In this document: positions 15,539-26,700 of the stretch, piece after piece
Layout: each line of letters opens with the position of its first letter
Numbering within the stretch: position 1 is the stretch's first letter
Assembly (NCBI GenBank): GCA_910574895.1
Contig: CAJTDQ010000006.1
Location: 14,811 to 78,810 of the forward strand
Length of the DNA stretch: 64,000 nucleotides
Reading direction: 5' to 3'
From: Eubacteriaceae bacterium
GTDB lineage: Bacteria; Bacillota; Clostridia; Lachnospirales; Lachnospiraceae
Made by a program: the position numbers and the translations under genes
The notes under the pieces: generated by a model
The model's input: only the letters and a program-made list of their open reading frames with translations
What the model was told of the DNA's origin: nothing
Database searches by the model: none

Positions 15539-16138
15539 ATGATAAAAAAATTTTTTCAAGTGAGCCTTTTAATTAGCACAATTATGTTGTTGGTTGGATG
15601 TGGAACAACAGATGCCAAAGATATCGGAACAAACAAAGCGAAAGAAATTGCCTTTACCGATGCAAATGTTATAGAAACGGATATTTCCAAATTACACATT
15701 TCCCGTGAAAACGAAGACGGAAAAGCAGTTTATGAGATAAAATTCGTTGATATGAAGTCTGGTATTCAATATGAGTACGATATCCTTGCTGCTGATGGAA
15801 CCATTCTAAAGGAAGATAAAGACAGTGAAATATTTCAAACACAAGAGACACAACAGACGGAATTGAAAAGTGAAAATAGTGGTCAGGATGATTCCAAAGA
15901 TCAGAATAAAATGCAGAGCAATACTCAAGGAAATGTATCAGTAAGTCTAGAAAAGGCGAAAAAAATGGTACTTGATAGAGTTAAGGGAGCAACAGAAAAT
16001 GACTTGAAAATTGAACTGGATTATGATGATGGACATTATGTTTATGAAGGTGAGATTTGGTATGAGCAACATGAGTATGAATTTGAAATTGATGCGAATA
16101 CAGGAAACTTTTTGGAGTGGAGTCAAGAAAGAAGATAG
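15539..16138 (+). CDS. PepSY-domain lipoprotein
   Basis: The start at 15539 follows AAGGAG by eight bases and gives a lipoprotein signal with the lipobox LLVGCG. Two PepSY-like domains follow: residues about 30-90 (KAKEIAFTDANV, then YEIKFVDMKSGIQYEYDI) and about 135-197 (SLEKAKKMVLDRVKGATEND, then YEFEIDANTGNFLEW), joined by a Gln/Ser/Lys linker. PepSY domains are thought to modulate proteases or sense at the cell surface. Genes of this kind often sit next to two-component systems, as here. Confidence 0.8.
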   Translation: MIKKFFQVSLLISTIMLLVGCGTTDAKDIGTNKAKEIAFTDANVIETDISKLHISRENEDGKAVYEIKFVDMKSGIQYEYDILAADGTILKEDKDSEIFQTQETQQTELKSENSGQDDSKDQNKMQSNTQGNVSVSLEKAKKMVLDRVKGATENDLKIELDYDDGHYVYEGEIWYEQHEYEFEIDANTGNFLEWSQERR

Positions 16139-16155
16139 AAAGAGAGGATTAAAAG

Positions 16156-16836
16156 ATGAGAAAGAAGAATTATTTGTCAATTTTTTTAGCAATGGTTTTC
16201 GCATTGACTATGGCGATACCTACTATGGCAACAACCGATGCAAAAAGTATTTTGATTACAGGAAGAAAGACGGTTTATGTGGGAAAAACAATTGAGCTAG
16301 AATCAAGAATTTTTCCGGGTTATGTAAAAGTGAGTGACTATAATATTGAGTGGAGTAGCAGTAACTCAAAAATAGCCAAGGTTTTACAATACAGAGATGA
16401 TGATACAAAAATTAAAGGAGTGAAGGCAGGTAAAGCAAAGATTACAGTAAAAATCCGTGGCACAAATATTAAAGCTACATATAAAATTACTGTTAAGAAA
16501 GTAAAGAAGTCAAAATCTTCACTAACTACAGCAAAGAAAACATTAAAATCCTATAAGAAAAAGGCAAAATCTATTAAGACAGCCATTAAGAAAATTAAAT
16601 TAGACCAAACGGTAACAGGAAGAAGACAACAGTATTATTCATATGAAAGAAAAATTAATGCCGTTGAAAATAAATTAGATAGGATGGATGATAAGTGGGA
16701 AAGTAAATATGAGTTGGGAAAAGTAAGTTATAAATCATATCGAACAATCGCAAGAAAGATAGAGTCCGTAGAGGATTATTTGGAGATAGTAGAGGATTAT
16801 TTGGACAGGAAATTCTTGTATGAATTTAATGACTAA
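16156..16836 (+). CDS. Secreted Ig-like (BIG2-type) protein with Lys-rich helical tail
   Basis: A signal peptide (residues 1-28, ending ATTDA) precedes one bacterial Ig-like domain of BIG2 type (about 30-115), with the marks WSSSNSKIAKV and VKAGKAKITVKIRG. The remaining 110 residues are rich in Lys and predicted helical, ending acidic. It follows the PepSY gene by 17 bases and probably shares its transcript, so it may belong to the same regulon. The role of the tail is unknown; it might bind anionic wall polymers or lie as a coiled coil. Confidence 0.65.
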   Translation: MRKKNYLSIFLAMVFALTMAIPTMATTDAKSILITGRKTVYVGKTIELESRIFPGYVKVSDYNIEWSSSNSKIAKVLQYRDDDTKIKGVKAGKAKITVKIRGTNIKATYKITVKKVKKSKSSLTTAKKTLKSYKKKAKSIKTAIKKIKLDQTVTGRRQQYYSYERKINAVENKLDRMDDKWESKYELGKVSYKSYRTIARKIESVEDYLEIVEDYLDRKFLYEFND

Positions 16837-16879
16837 CTATAGATGGTTTTGTTTGCTAGAAATATGAAGGGAGAAAACA

Positions 16880-17644
16880 ATGGAAGAAAGAGTGACAGAA
16901 AATGTAGCGGAGAAAGCGGTAGAAATTGAAACCGAAAACATGGAAAATTTAGGACAGGCACTAGAAGAATCATATGCTTATATGGGCAATGGCGAGTACG
17001 ACACAGACACATTGCTTGCCTGGGAAAAAATTTATAAGTACAAAGAATCAGGTGAGATTTTACCGGTTATTGTATCAGGAATTGTAAACAAAGGCGTGAT
17101 TGCCCTGGTTGAGGGAGTACGCGGATTTATCCCTGTGAGCAGACTGGATATCAATCATGTAGAAGATACCAATGTCTGGCTTGGAAGAGATATCAGAGTA
17201 CGTGTTATTGAGGCTGATATGGAAAAAAGTAAACTGGTACTGTCAGCAAGAGAAATTTTGAGGGAAGAATCAGCAGCGGTCAGAAAGGCACAGAAGGAAA
17301 TGGCTGTTTCTAAGATAGAAGTTGGTTCTGTTGTGGAAGGTAAAGTTGAATCTCTTCAAACTTATGGGGCGTTTGTAGATTTAGGAAATGATGTAACCGG
17401 TTTGGTACATATTTCTCAGATTTCAACCAATCATATAAAGTCACCAAAAGAGGTTTTAGAAGTGGGGCAGGTGGTTCAGGCTAAGGTCATTAAAAATGAA
17501 AATGGAAAAATAAGTCTGAGTATCAGGGACTTACTTGAAGAGCAGCGTGTACAAGAGGAAGAAGAAATAAAGAACAACATTCCTAAAGTTGAGAATATTG
17601 GAACATCTTTAGAAAGTTTATTAAAAGGATTAAAATTGGACTAA
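16880..17644 (+). CDS. S1-domain RNA-binding protein
   Basis: Two S1 domains are visible: residues about 58-125 (degenerate, GIVNKGVIALVEGVRGFIPV, then KLVLSAREIL) and about 148-215 (canonical, VEGKVESLQTYGAFVDLG, VTGLVHISQIS, GKISLSIRDL). S1 domains bind single-stranded RNA. Short two-domain proteins of this kind in Firmicutes resemble the RpsA-like and YugI/CvfD-type general stress RNA binders. The N-terminus is acidic and helical. A normal AGGGAG site precedes the ATG. A specific function is not assigned. Confidence 0.75.
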   Translation: MEERVTENVAEKAVEIETENMENLGQALEESYAYMGNGEYDTDTLLAWEKIYKYKESGEILPVIVSGIVNKGVIALVEGVRGFIPVSRLDINHVEDTNVWLGRDIRVRVIEADMEKSKLVLSAREILREESAAVRKAQKEMAVSKIEVGSVVEGKVESLQTYGAFVDLGNDVTGLVHISQISTNHIKSPKEVLEVGQVVQAKVIKNENGKISLSIRDLLEEQRVQEEEEIKNNIPKVENIGTSLESLLKGLKLD

Positions 17645-17782
17645 AAAACGGGAAAAATGTAATAAAAATTGTTCAAAAAAAACGTTTCATAAATATAAGT
17701 ACCTAAAATAAAAAATGGCTCCTTAGGTAATAAATGGCTAAATGGTATCATTTGCATATTAATTATTGAAAGGGGAAATTAT

Positions 17783-20700
17783 ATGCAAATTACAAAAAGA
17801 ATCAGTGGTTTCTTGATGGCGCTTATTATGGTAATTAATTTATTTACCGGATATACAGCTCCGGTAGAGGCCAGTGACGCAAAACAAGACACAAAAGAGG
17901 TACCATATCGAAATGTTATGTACTATGGAGAGTGGTCAATTTATGCGGGACAGAAAAATTTTACACCTGACAAAATTGACGGTAGTTTAATTACACATTT
18001 GAATTTTGCGTTTATGGATGTGGATGCAGAAGGAAATTTGAATGTTTGTGATTCATGGGCAGATTACGAAAATCCAAATGTAGGATATTCAGTAGGGTAC
18101 GACAGTTTATATAGTGGAGTATTGGGAGCAATGCTTTTATTAAGAAACAAGTATCCGAATATGAAAATTGGTATTTCTGTTGGAGGATGGACCAGATCCG
18201 GTGATTTTCCAAAGCTTGCAGCTAAGGCGGAGTCAAGAGAGAATTTTGCGAAGAATATTGCAAAATTTATTCACTATTACGGATATGATTTCGTAGATAT
18301 CGACTGGGAGTATCCAACAGCAGACAGAAATCCGGATCCGGATGGAAATGGTGTTACAATAGATAAGGGATGTAAGGGTTCTGAAGCCGATACAAGAAAC
18401 TTCACACTTCTTATGCAGGCCATTAGAGATCAATTGGATTATTATGGTAGTGTAGATGGAAAGTATTATGAATTATCATGTGCAATGTCAGCATCACCGG
18501 CAATGATGTCAAAGATAGAATATGATAAAGTTTTAGAAATTGTTGATTTTGCAAATATGATGACATACGACTTGAATGGTGCATGGAATGGTTATACAGG
18601 GCATCAGACAGCACTTTATACCAATGAGTCATATGATCATGAAACGCAGAAAGACGGACAGTTTTCGGTTGATACATGTATAAAGTATCTGGAAGATACA
18701 TATGGCAATGACATTGATTATTCAAAAATTGTAGTAGGTGTTGCACCATATACAAGAGGCTGGGCAGGCGTTAAAACGGATGGTAAAGATCCTAAAAATC
18801 CGGGTCTGTATGCTACTGCAGAGCCAAACAGTGTGAAAGCACCGGATGGTACGACATCGGGAACATTTGCTTATGGAGATATTGATTCGCTGATAAGTAA
18901 ATATAACTTAAAGGAATACTATGATGAAACAGCACAGGCTGCATATTATTACAGTGCAGATACAGGTTACTTTTTTACCTGTGATAATGAGAGATCTGTT
19001 GCAGCGAAAGGTCAGTATGTCAGAGAAAAACATCTTGGTGGGCTGATTTCGTGGATGGCATCACTGGACAGCACAAGTTCTGTCACAAGAACAATGAAGA
19101 AGGCTTTATATGGTGATTCTTCAATTCCAGCACAAAAGATTGTTGTACCTGAAAAAGAAAACGTTTCAATCGACGTTAGTGTTTCTGGTAACACATATAC
19201 ATTCACAGTAAAAAATAATAATAGTCTTGTGGAATCAAGTGTGGCAACGCTTCCGGGAAGCGGAGACAAGCCGGCGTTGCCACAGGCTGAAAAGTTTGGA
19301 AAATCTGTAGTTTATCCTAAATTTTATTTTAAAACAAAAAGTGGTGAATTACTTACAGGAGATTGGAGCTCCGGCGGTACGGTTACATCAGGCGATGGTT
19401 ATACAATTATAACTCCTCCTGAATGGTCAGGAAAAACATTAGAACCCGGTGCAACAATGACATTTACATTGAAATCTTCTACGACAGCAGATAAAGCGAA
19501 TATTGCACAGATTTTAATGACAACCAGAGCTGTTACATCAGGCGAGGAATTAGGAACTACTGTTTTATATAGTGATTCCAGCGAAATTACTACAACGAAG
19601 ACTCCGGCAGTCACAACGAAGAAAGAGGAAACTACAACGAAGGCTCCGGTAGTTACAACAAAGGATGAGACAACAATGACTCCGGTAACAACAACAAAAG
19701 AGCCGGACACAACAAAAACACAAACAACGACAGGTTCCACAGTAGGAACAGGAAGTTATCCTGCGTGGTCACCAAATAATGTAGCTTATGCTTTAGGAGC
19801 AATTGTTTCTTATAATGGCAAGGTGTATGAATGTACATATGCGCATAATTCTAATGCGGCATGGACACCTACCGAGGCTTTTACGCTTTGGAAAGAAAGA
19901 GCTGATTTAATTCATATTGAGACAACAGGAAGTTCAACGGATCCGGGTCATGAAGAAACTACAACAGTAAATAACTATACTGTTAATACAACTTTACCAG
20001 AGCATATGGTAACGGGTTATTGGCATAATTTCTTAAATGGTTCGACTGCATTGAAATTATCAGATGTACCTTCATATTATGATATGATATGCGTATCATT
20101 TGCGAATTCATCAACGGTACCGGGTAAAGTTACATTTGAACTGGATAAAGATTTGTCTAATGCACTTGGTGGTTATACGAAAGCGCAGTTTATTCAGGAA
20201 ATTAAAGAGCTGAAAGCAAAAGGGCAGCATGTAATTATTTCAGTTGGTGGTGCGGAAGGTACTACATACATCAATGATGCAGCTTCATCAGAACAGTTTG
20301 CTTCAAGTCTGATATCAATGATTGAGGAATATGGATTTGAAGGTGTTGATATTGATTTTGAGGGAGCAGCAGTATCAGGAACAAATTATATTGCCAGTGC
20401 GTTGAGAAAAGTCCACAATCATTTTGGTGATAACTTTATTATAACAATGGCACCTGAGACATATTATATTCAGACGGACAGATTATCAGCGAACGATATT
20501 ACAACAGCGTATTATCGGTTGGCACTGGAAATTAAAGACATTTTAACAATTTGTTATCCACAGTTTTATAACTCAGGTGGAATGATTGGATATGGTGGAG
20601 CAAACGTAAATCCGGGAAATGCAGATTTCCTCACATCGTTATCTACACTTTTATTAGAAGGCGGCTTAAGACCGGATCAGGTTGCAATTGGTGTTCCTTC

Positions 20701-23506
20701 TACATCAAAGGCGGCTGGCAGTGGATATGTTGAGCCGGGTATCGTATCAACAGCAGTAAATTCATTAGTTTATAAGAGAAGTTCAGGTTCATTTACTCCT
20801 CCAAATGCGTATCCGACGTTGCGTGGTGTTATGACATGGTCAATTAACTGGGATGCGACGAATGGTTATGCATGGGCAAAAGCGATGGATTCATTGATGG
20901 ATTCTCTGCCAAAGTCAGGCATTACAACTACAACAAAAGAACCGACAACAACAAAAACACAGATAACTACAACAAAGCAGCAGCCAACAACAATAGAAAA
21001 TGATACAACAAAGAATATTGTTCAGAGACCATCTGCCCCAACCGGTTTGACATATGCAGGGAATGCAGATTTACCATATTATTTTGCATGGACTGCAGCA
21101 GCAAACGCAGAATCCTATAAGGTATACGTGAATGGAAATTATGCTGCAACAGTAATCAGTGAAAGTGTAAGTCTGGATTCAAAATTCTTTCCATCAGAGG
21201 GTACTTATACGATTGGTGTGAGTGCTGTAAACGAAGGTGGAGAGTCAGGGCAGACAACAATATCTTATATTGTAAAAAGCAGTGAAGTTACGACTTCACC
21301 AGTTGTAACTACAGAGGAAGTTACAACAAAAGATGTAAAGCCGGAAAATAAAAAGGCACCGGTATTGATTGGTTATTACCATACATGGCATAATTCAGGA
21401 AATCCATTTATTAAATTAAGGGATGTTGACAGTAATTGGGATATTATCAATATATCTTTTGCAGAGCCGGTTTCAGCAGGCAGTACAGATGGCAAAATGC
21501 AGTTTAATATCTCAGGATTGACATCAGATTATACAAAGAATGATTTTAAGGCAGATATAAAAGCACTGCAGGCTAAGGGAAAGAAGATTGTATTATCCAT
21601 TGGCGGTTATGAGGGATATTTCTCTCTGAATTCAGAAGGAGCAATCAATCAGTTTGTTAATGACATTAAGTCCTTTGTTAATGAGTATGGCTTTGATGGA
21701 ATTGATATTGATTTAGAGCAGTCTTCAGTTAATTTCAGTCAGGGAAATGATAAAGATATCAGACAGATTACTTCACCGCAGTTAAAGAATATGACAACTG
21801 CCATAAGAAGGATTGTCAGCAGTTATGGTAAAGATTTTATTTTATCCTGGGCACCGGAAACATTTTACATGCAGATGGGATACACATATTATGCAGGTAT
21901 CAACCAGTGGTGTGATCCTAGAGCAGGTTCATATCTTCCAATGATTAATACGTTGAGAGATATTACAACATTTGTTCATGTTCAGTTATATAATTCTATT
22001 GCAATTACAGCGCCGGATGGCAAATCATACAGTATGGGAAACAAAGATGCAGTCGTTGCAATGTGCAAAATGTTATTAGATGGTTTCCATGTTGGAGAAG
22101 GAGTTGGAGTGGCACCAACAGATGCCACATGGTTTGCGCCGCTTAGAGCAGATCAGGTTGTTATTGGTGTTCCGTCATCAGCGAATGCAGCGGGAAGCGG
22201 ACAAATTTCCAATGCTGAGTTACAGGCAGCTTTTACAGAGCTTAACAATGCTTATCCGGGAATGGGTGGAATTATGACATGGTCTATTAATTGGGATAAT
22301 GCACAGAATAATAATAGTTTTGCAAGAGAGAATAAAGCGTTTTTATCAAAGTTCGGAAGCGGCGAAGTTCCGACGATAGAGACAACGACGCAGCAGGTAA
22401 CAACAGAGAAAAAGACAGAGATGCCTACTACAGAGAAGCCGACAGAAGTTCCAACCACTGAAAAACCGACAGCTGCACCGACAGAAAAGCCGACTGAAGA
22501 CAAACCAACAGAGGCTCCAACCAGCGGAAATATAGAGTGGAAAGCTGTTTCGGGAAGCAGTACAATATTCTATAATGCAAATCACACATTAACAGGAATC
22601 GTAAATGTTCAGAAACCTGGCTTTGCAGCAGAAGAAGGAATTTATGTAACGGTACCGGCGGCGATTAGTAAGGTGATGGTAAATGGAATAGAAACATCAG
22701 GTTCAGCAATTCAGGGAGCCGGAGCAGTTATTTATTTGTCAGCGTTAAATAAGCAAATAAATGTAATTGAAATTGAATATGCAGGTGGAAAAGGTGAAAT
22801 TCTATTTAGGAATGCAGCAATAGGTGGGGCAGACATGACAACAAAACCTATAGAGACTGTGACTCAGGAACAGATTACAGAAAAGCCGACACCAGCACCG
22901 GTTCAGACTACAATAGAGATGCCAACACATGATATTGGTGTAAAAGTACCCGAAGCAGTTACCGGACTGACACATGCACCTGCAGGAGACGGTTCTCTTC
23001 CATATTACTTTGCATGGGCGGGAGTGAGCGAAGCAACACAATATAATTTTTATATTAATGGACGATATGTAGGAAGTAGTACATATGCTGCATACAATGC
23101 TGATAAATTCTTTAAGGATGCAGAGGATGGTAATTACACCATTGGAGTAACAGCGGTAAATGACGGTGGAGAGTCGAAAATAACAACCATTCAATTTAAG
23201 AAAGCAACACCGAAAATGATGGCAGGAAGAAGTATATTGGAGACTTCTCAGGTTTTAACAGCGGGAAAAAAGAACTCTGCAAAAAAAATAAATATTACTT
23301 TTAAAAGTGTTAAAGGAGCAGAAAAATATCAGATTCAAATTGCAAAAAATAAAAAGTTTAATAAACTTATTGTTAAAAAGATTGTTAAAAAGTGTAAATT
23401 GAGCATTAAAAATAAAAAATTTGCATTTAAGAAAAAACTGTATGTTAGAGTACGGGTGAAAGGAGCAAAAGTCTGGTCCCAGACAAAAAGAGTAAAAATA
23501 AAGTAA
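17783..23506 (+). CDS. Giant secreted chitinase with three GH18 domains
   Basis: A signal peptide (1-31) leads to three glycoside hydrolase 18 domains, each with the DxxDxDxE catalytic signature: DFVDIDWEYP (near residue 170), FEGVDIDFEG (near 850) and FDGIDIDLEQ (near 1305). A CBM5/12-type chitin-binding module is at about 655-710 (YPAWSPNNVAYALGAIVSY). Fibronectin-III-like modules, a beta-sandwich module and several Thr-Pro linkers separate the parts. The last 80 residues are a Lys-rich module shared with two other proteins here. GH18 enzymes cleave beta-1,4-GlcNAc linkages. Three catalytic domains in one chain suggest processive or complementary attack on chitin or similar glycans. Endo-N-acetylglucosaminidase activity is an alternative. 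Confidence 0.9.
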   Translation: MQITKRISGFLMALIMVINLFTGYTAPVEASDAKQDTKEVPYRNVMYYGEWSIYAGQKNFTPDKIDGSLITHLNFAFMDVDAEGNLNVCDSWADYENPNVGYSVGYDSLYSGVLGAMLLLRNKYPNMKIGISVGGWTRSGDFPKLAAKAESRENFAKNIAKFIHYYGYDFVDIDWEYPTADRNPDPDGNGVTIDKGCKGSEADTRNFTLLMQAIRDQLDYYGSVDGKYYELSCAMSASPAMMSKIEYDKVLEIVDFANMMTYDLNGAWNGYTGHQTALYTNESYDHETQKDGQFSVDTCIKYLEDTYGNDIDYSKIVVGVAPYTRGWAGVKTDGKDPKNPGLYATAEPNSVKAPDGTTSGTFAYGDIDSLISKYNLKEYYDETAQAAYYYSADTGYFFTCDNERSVAAKGQYVREKHLGGLISWMASLDSTSSVTRTMKKALYGDSSIPAQKIVVPEKENVSIDVSVSGNTYTFTVKNNNSLVESSVATLPGSGDKPALPQAEKFGKSVVYPKFYFKTKSGELLTGDWSSGGTVTSGDGYTIITPPEWSGKTLEPGATMTFTLKSSTTADKANIAQILMTTRAVTSGEELGTTVLYSDSSEITTTKTPAVTTKKEETTTKAPVVTTKDETTMTPVTTTKEPDTTKTQTTTGSTVGTGSYPAWSPNNVAYALGAIVSYNGKVYECTYAHNSNAAWTPTEAFTLWKERADLIHIETTGSSTDPGHEETTTVNNYTVNTTLPEHMVTGYWHNFLNGSTALKLSDVPSYYDMICVSFANSSTVPGKVTFELDKDLSNALGGYTKAQFIQEIKELKAKGQHVIISVGGAEGTTYINDAASSEQFASSLISMIEEYGFEGVDIDFEGAAVSGTNYIASALRKVHNHFGDNFIITMAPETYYIQTDRLSANDITTAYYRLALEIKDILTICYPQFYNSGGMIGYGGANVNPGNADFLTSLSTLLLEGGLRPDQVAIGVPSTSKAAGSGYVEPGIVSTAVNSLVYKRSSGSFTPPNAYPTLRGVMTWSINWDATNGYAWAKAMDSLMDSLPKSGITTTTKEPTTTKTQITTTKQQPTTIENDTTKNIVQRPSAPTGLTYAGNADLPYYFAWTAAANAESYKVYVNGNYAATVISESVSLDSKFFPSEGTYTIGVSAVNEGGESGQTTISYIVKSSEVTTSPVVTTEEVTTKDVKPENKKAPVLIGYYHTWHNSGNPFIKLRDVDSNWDIINISFAEPVSAGSTDGKMQFNISGLTSDYTKNDFKADIKALQAKGKKIVLSIGGYEGYFSLNSEGAINQFVNDIKSFVNEYGFDGIDIDLEQSSVNFSQGNDKDIRQITSPQLKNMTTAIRRIVSSYGKDFILSWAPETFYMQMGYTYYAGINQWCDPRAGSYLPMINTLRDITTFVHVQLYNSIAITAPDGKSYSMGNKDAVVAMCKMLLDGFHVGEGVGVAPTDATWFAPLRADQVVIGVPSSANAAGSGQISNAELQAAFTELNNAYPGMGGIMTWSINWDNAQNNNSFARENKAFLSKFGSGEVPTIETTTQQVTTEKKTEMPTTEKPTEVPTTEKPTAAPTEKPTEDKPTEAPTSGNIEWKAVSGSSTIFYNANHTLTGIVNVQKPGFAAEEGIYVTVPAAISKVMVNGIETSGSAIQGAGAVIYLSALNKQINVIEIEYAGGKGEILFRNAAIGGADMTTKPIETVTQEQITEKPTPAPVQTTIEMPTHDIGVKVPEAVTGLTHAPAGDGSLPYYFAWAGVSEATQYNFYINGRYVGSSTYAAYNADKFFKDAEDGNYTIGVTAVNDGGESKITTIQFKKATPKMMAGRSILETSQVLTAGKKNSAKKINITFKSVKGAEKYQIQIAKNKKFNKLIVKKIVKKCKLSIKNKKFAFKKKLYVRVRVKGAKVWSQTKRVKIK

Positions 23507-23517
23507 GTTTTTAAATG

Positions 23518-23559
23518 ATGCTGTACAGATTAAAGTTGTAATCTGTGCAGCATTTTTTA
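23518..23559 (+). terminator. Terminator after the chitinase gene
   Basis: ATGCTGTACAGATT pairs with AATCTGTGCAGCAT with one mismatch and is followed by TTTTTT. Confidence 0.85.
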
Positions 23560-23595
23560 TAAAAATATAAAACAGAAAAACATTTTTATTCGGCA

Positions 23596-23620
23596 TCGAC
23601 TTTTATCGACTCATTTCGCT
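23596..23620 (+). promoter_or_regulatory. Triple TCG(AC) direct repeat upstream of S8 protease copy 1
   Basis: TCG occurs at 23596, 23606 and 23616, exactly 10 bp apart; the first two continue as TCGAC. The same array stands upstream of the paralogous gene at 49220. The core matches reversed Spo0A boxes (TTCGACA), and tandem Spo0A boxes at 10 bp are known in Bacillus. Spo0A control is an inference. Confidence 0.5.
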
Positions 23621-23735
23621 AAAAATTCCTATAAATAATGAGAAAAATGTAGATAAAAATATTTTTATATATTGCAAAAAAATGGTTTAACTGCTACGTT
23701 TTAATTGTTAATTATAAATAGAAAAGGAGAAAATT

Positions 23736-26700
23736 ATGAGGAAACAATTTAAAAAATTAACAAGTGTAACTTTAGCAGTGACAATGCTGGTATCATTATG
23801 TAGTGCCAATATTGTTAAAAGCACAACAACAAAAGCTGAGAATAAAGCAGTAACAGTTTTTGACCAGATCGAAGAAGTTAATATCTCAGAGAATAAACTA
23901 GATGATATTGCGGAAGCAGCTTTGGAAGATGGGGCAAGAGCTGCAGAAGAAGTAAATAAGTATAAAGATGAAGCAGATTATAATGCAGCATTAAATTCTG
24001 CACTGACATCTTATTATGAGACAGAAGAATTTGAGCAGTTAAAAGAATTTCAGCAAACTGTGGACAGCCGCAGCGATGAAGTTGTAGAGGCATATGAAGA
24101 AGCGGCAGAAGAAAGAAACAAGGGAGATAAAAATGGTTTCGAAGCAGGAAAAGTTTTAGCCATATTTGATGGAGATGCAACAGAAGAGGAAATTCATGCA
24201 GTCTGTGAAGCACAGAATGGAGATATAGAATCTATTTATAAGGATTTCACAGGAGATTATGTTGCGGAAATCTCTATATCATTAGGACAGACTGTAGACA
24301 TGGCATCAGAAGCATATAGTCAGTATAGTATTACAGAGTCAGTGGACAGCAATGATTATTATGGCGTAGAAGAAAGCGTACTAGGCTCAACAAATGATCC
24401 GGATATCAAGAATCAGTATTATTTAGATAATATATATGTGAAAACGGCTTGGGATTATGTTTCCAGTCATACTCATGATAAAGTATTGGTAGGAGTTATT
24501 GATACAGGAGTACAGGTTGATCATCCTGATCTTAAAAATGTGCTTTCACCGTATTCAGCAGATGTGACAGGTAATACACCTGTTCTACTGAAAGATTGTG
24601 CTGAACCGGCAAAAGATGACCATGGAACAGGAGTGGCAAGTATTATTGCAGCGGAAGCAAATAATAGCAGACAGATGGCAGGAGTGGCTAGTTGTTATAA
24701 TAATGATGTTGTGGAAATACTCGGAATTCAGGCATCTACTTATAGTGAGCGGTATAAGGAGTATCGCTTCGCAACATGGGATATTGCAAAGGCTTTAAAT
24801 TACTGTGCAGAAAAGGGGACAAAAGTTATAAATATGAGTCTTGGTGGATATGTATATAATAAATCAGAAGAGAATCTGATAAATAAACTGACTGCTGCAG
24901 GGATTATTGTAGTATGTGCAGCTGGGAATGATACTACAAGCGAAGATCATTTTCCTTCGGATTATGAAACAGTAATTGGGGTAGCATCAACAACTTCAGA
25001 GAATATACTTTCATCATTTTCTAATTATGGAAGTCAGAAGAATATATGTGCACCAGGCAGCGATATGTATATGTTAAATCACCAGTCGGTTACACGATAT
25101 AATAGTGGAACTTCGTTTGCATCTCCGGTAGCTGCAGCTGTTGCAGCGATGATGTGTTCATTAAATGATGATTTAAATTACTTTGATGTTAAGAGAATTA
25201 TGGTAAATACTGCAACAGACTTAGCTGATGGAACATCAAGGAACAAAGTACCATATGGAATTGTTAATGCAGCGAAGTGTGTAGAGTATGCAGTTGATTA
25301 TACACCAGAGACATTATTTAAGTTTGAACCTAAAGAATATCAAAATCTGGCATATAGAAAAAAAGTAACAGCATCAAGTGCTTATAATGCAGACACATTT
25401 CCACTAAGTAATCTGGTAGATGAAGATGATAAAACAAAGTGCATTACAGGGAATGAGAGTGGACAATGGGTAGAAGTAGATTTAGGTAATATATATGATA
25501 TTGATAAAATAAATCTTGGTTATGATAGATTTAGCACTACAGGATATCGGATAGAAGTTTCGGAAGATAACGAAAATTGGACAGAAATAGCACGAGGAGA
25601 TAAAGAAGCACAGGTTAGTAAGGTTTTTGAGTTCGAAAAACAAAAAGCCAGATATGTAAAGGCAGAATTTATTAATAATGATACATATGTAGTATTAACA
25701 GAGTTACAAGTTTATGGATATAATTATGATGCAATACAATATAAAGATATTTTAAATGAAAAAGAAAAACCGTCTGAAGTATTGAACATGACAGCAAAGT
25801 GGTCTTTCCCTGGCGGTGCTGTCGTTACATGGAAAGATAATGCAAATAGATTATCAAAGGGCTATACCTATAATCTTTATGTGGATGGCAAGTTTAACAG
25901 ATCGGCTTCATCAGCAACAATATGTATAATTACAGGATTATCTGCAGGAACACATACATTTAAAATTACTTCATGTCTCAATGGATACGAATCAGAAGGA
26001 GTAGAAATTCGTACATACGTTGGAAGTACAGTGCCGACAGCCACAACTGAGGCACCAACGACAACACCGATTCCGACTACCACACCAATACCAACTACAG
26101 AGGTATCGACAACACCGGTTCCAACTACTACAGGTGCAGATGAAGAGTTATTGGAAGTAATAGGAATGGTTGCATCCTGCCCGTCAGATAATACAATAGG
26201 AGTTGTATGGGGGCAGGATGATGAGAGAATTAACAGTGGGTATAAGTACAATGTGTATATTAACGGTATTAAAGTATTAAATAATGTAATTTGTAATTAT
26301 TATGTAATTGATAACGTTCAAGCAGGAAATGTTAACGTAAAAGTAACAGCAACCCTCAATGGAAGAGAAACAGCGGGAGTTACACAGATGGTAAATGTGA
26401 CGGGAGATGGGCAAGTGCCAACAACACCAGTAAAAACAACAGAAACACCGACCATCACACTAGTACCTACAACAACACAGATGCCGACTATCACTGAGAC
26501 ACCTTCAACTACTACAGCGGGACCTGCAACAACTGTAGTTTCAGGAAAAGTACCATTGGAAGTTATAGGAATGGTTGCATCCAATCCGGCGGACAATACT
26601 GTAGGAGTTGTATGGGGGCAGGATGAGGATCGAATGAATAGTGGATGTAAATATAATGTATATATTAATGGAGAGAAGAAATTAAATGAGGTAATATGTG

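Noticed and set aside
19399-19740. Reverse-strand Val/Thr/Ser-rich frames, also near 22252-22503, 26318-26596 and 51912-52220
   Set aside because: These are antisense readings of the Thr/Pro linkers in the secreted enzymes; low-complexity codons leave long open antisense frames.
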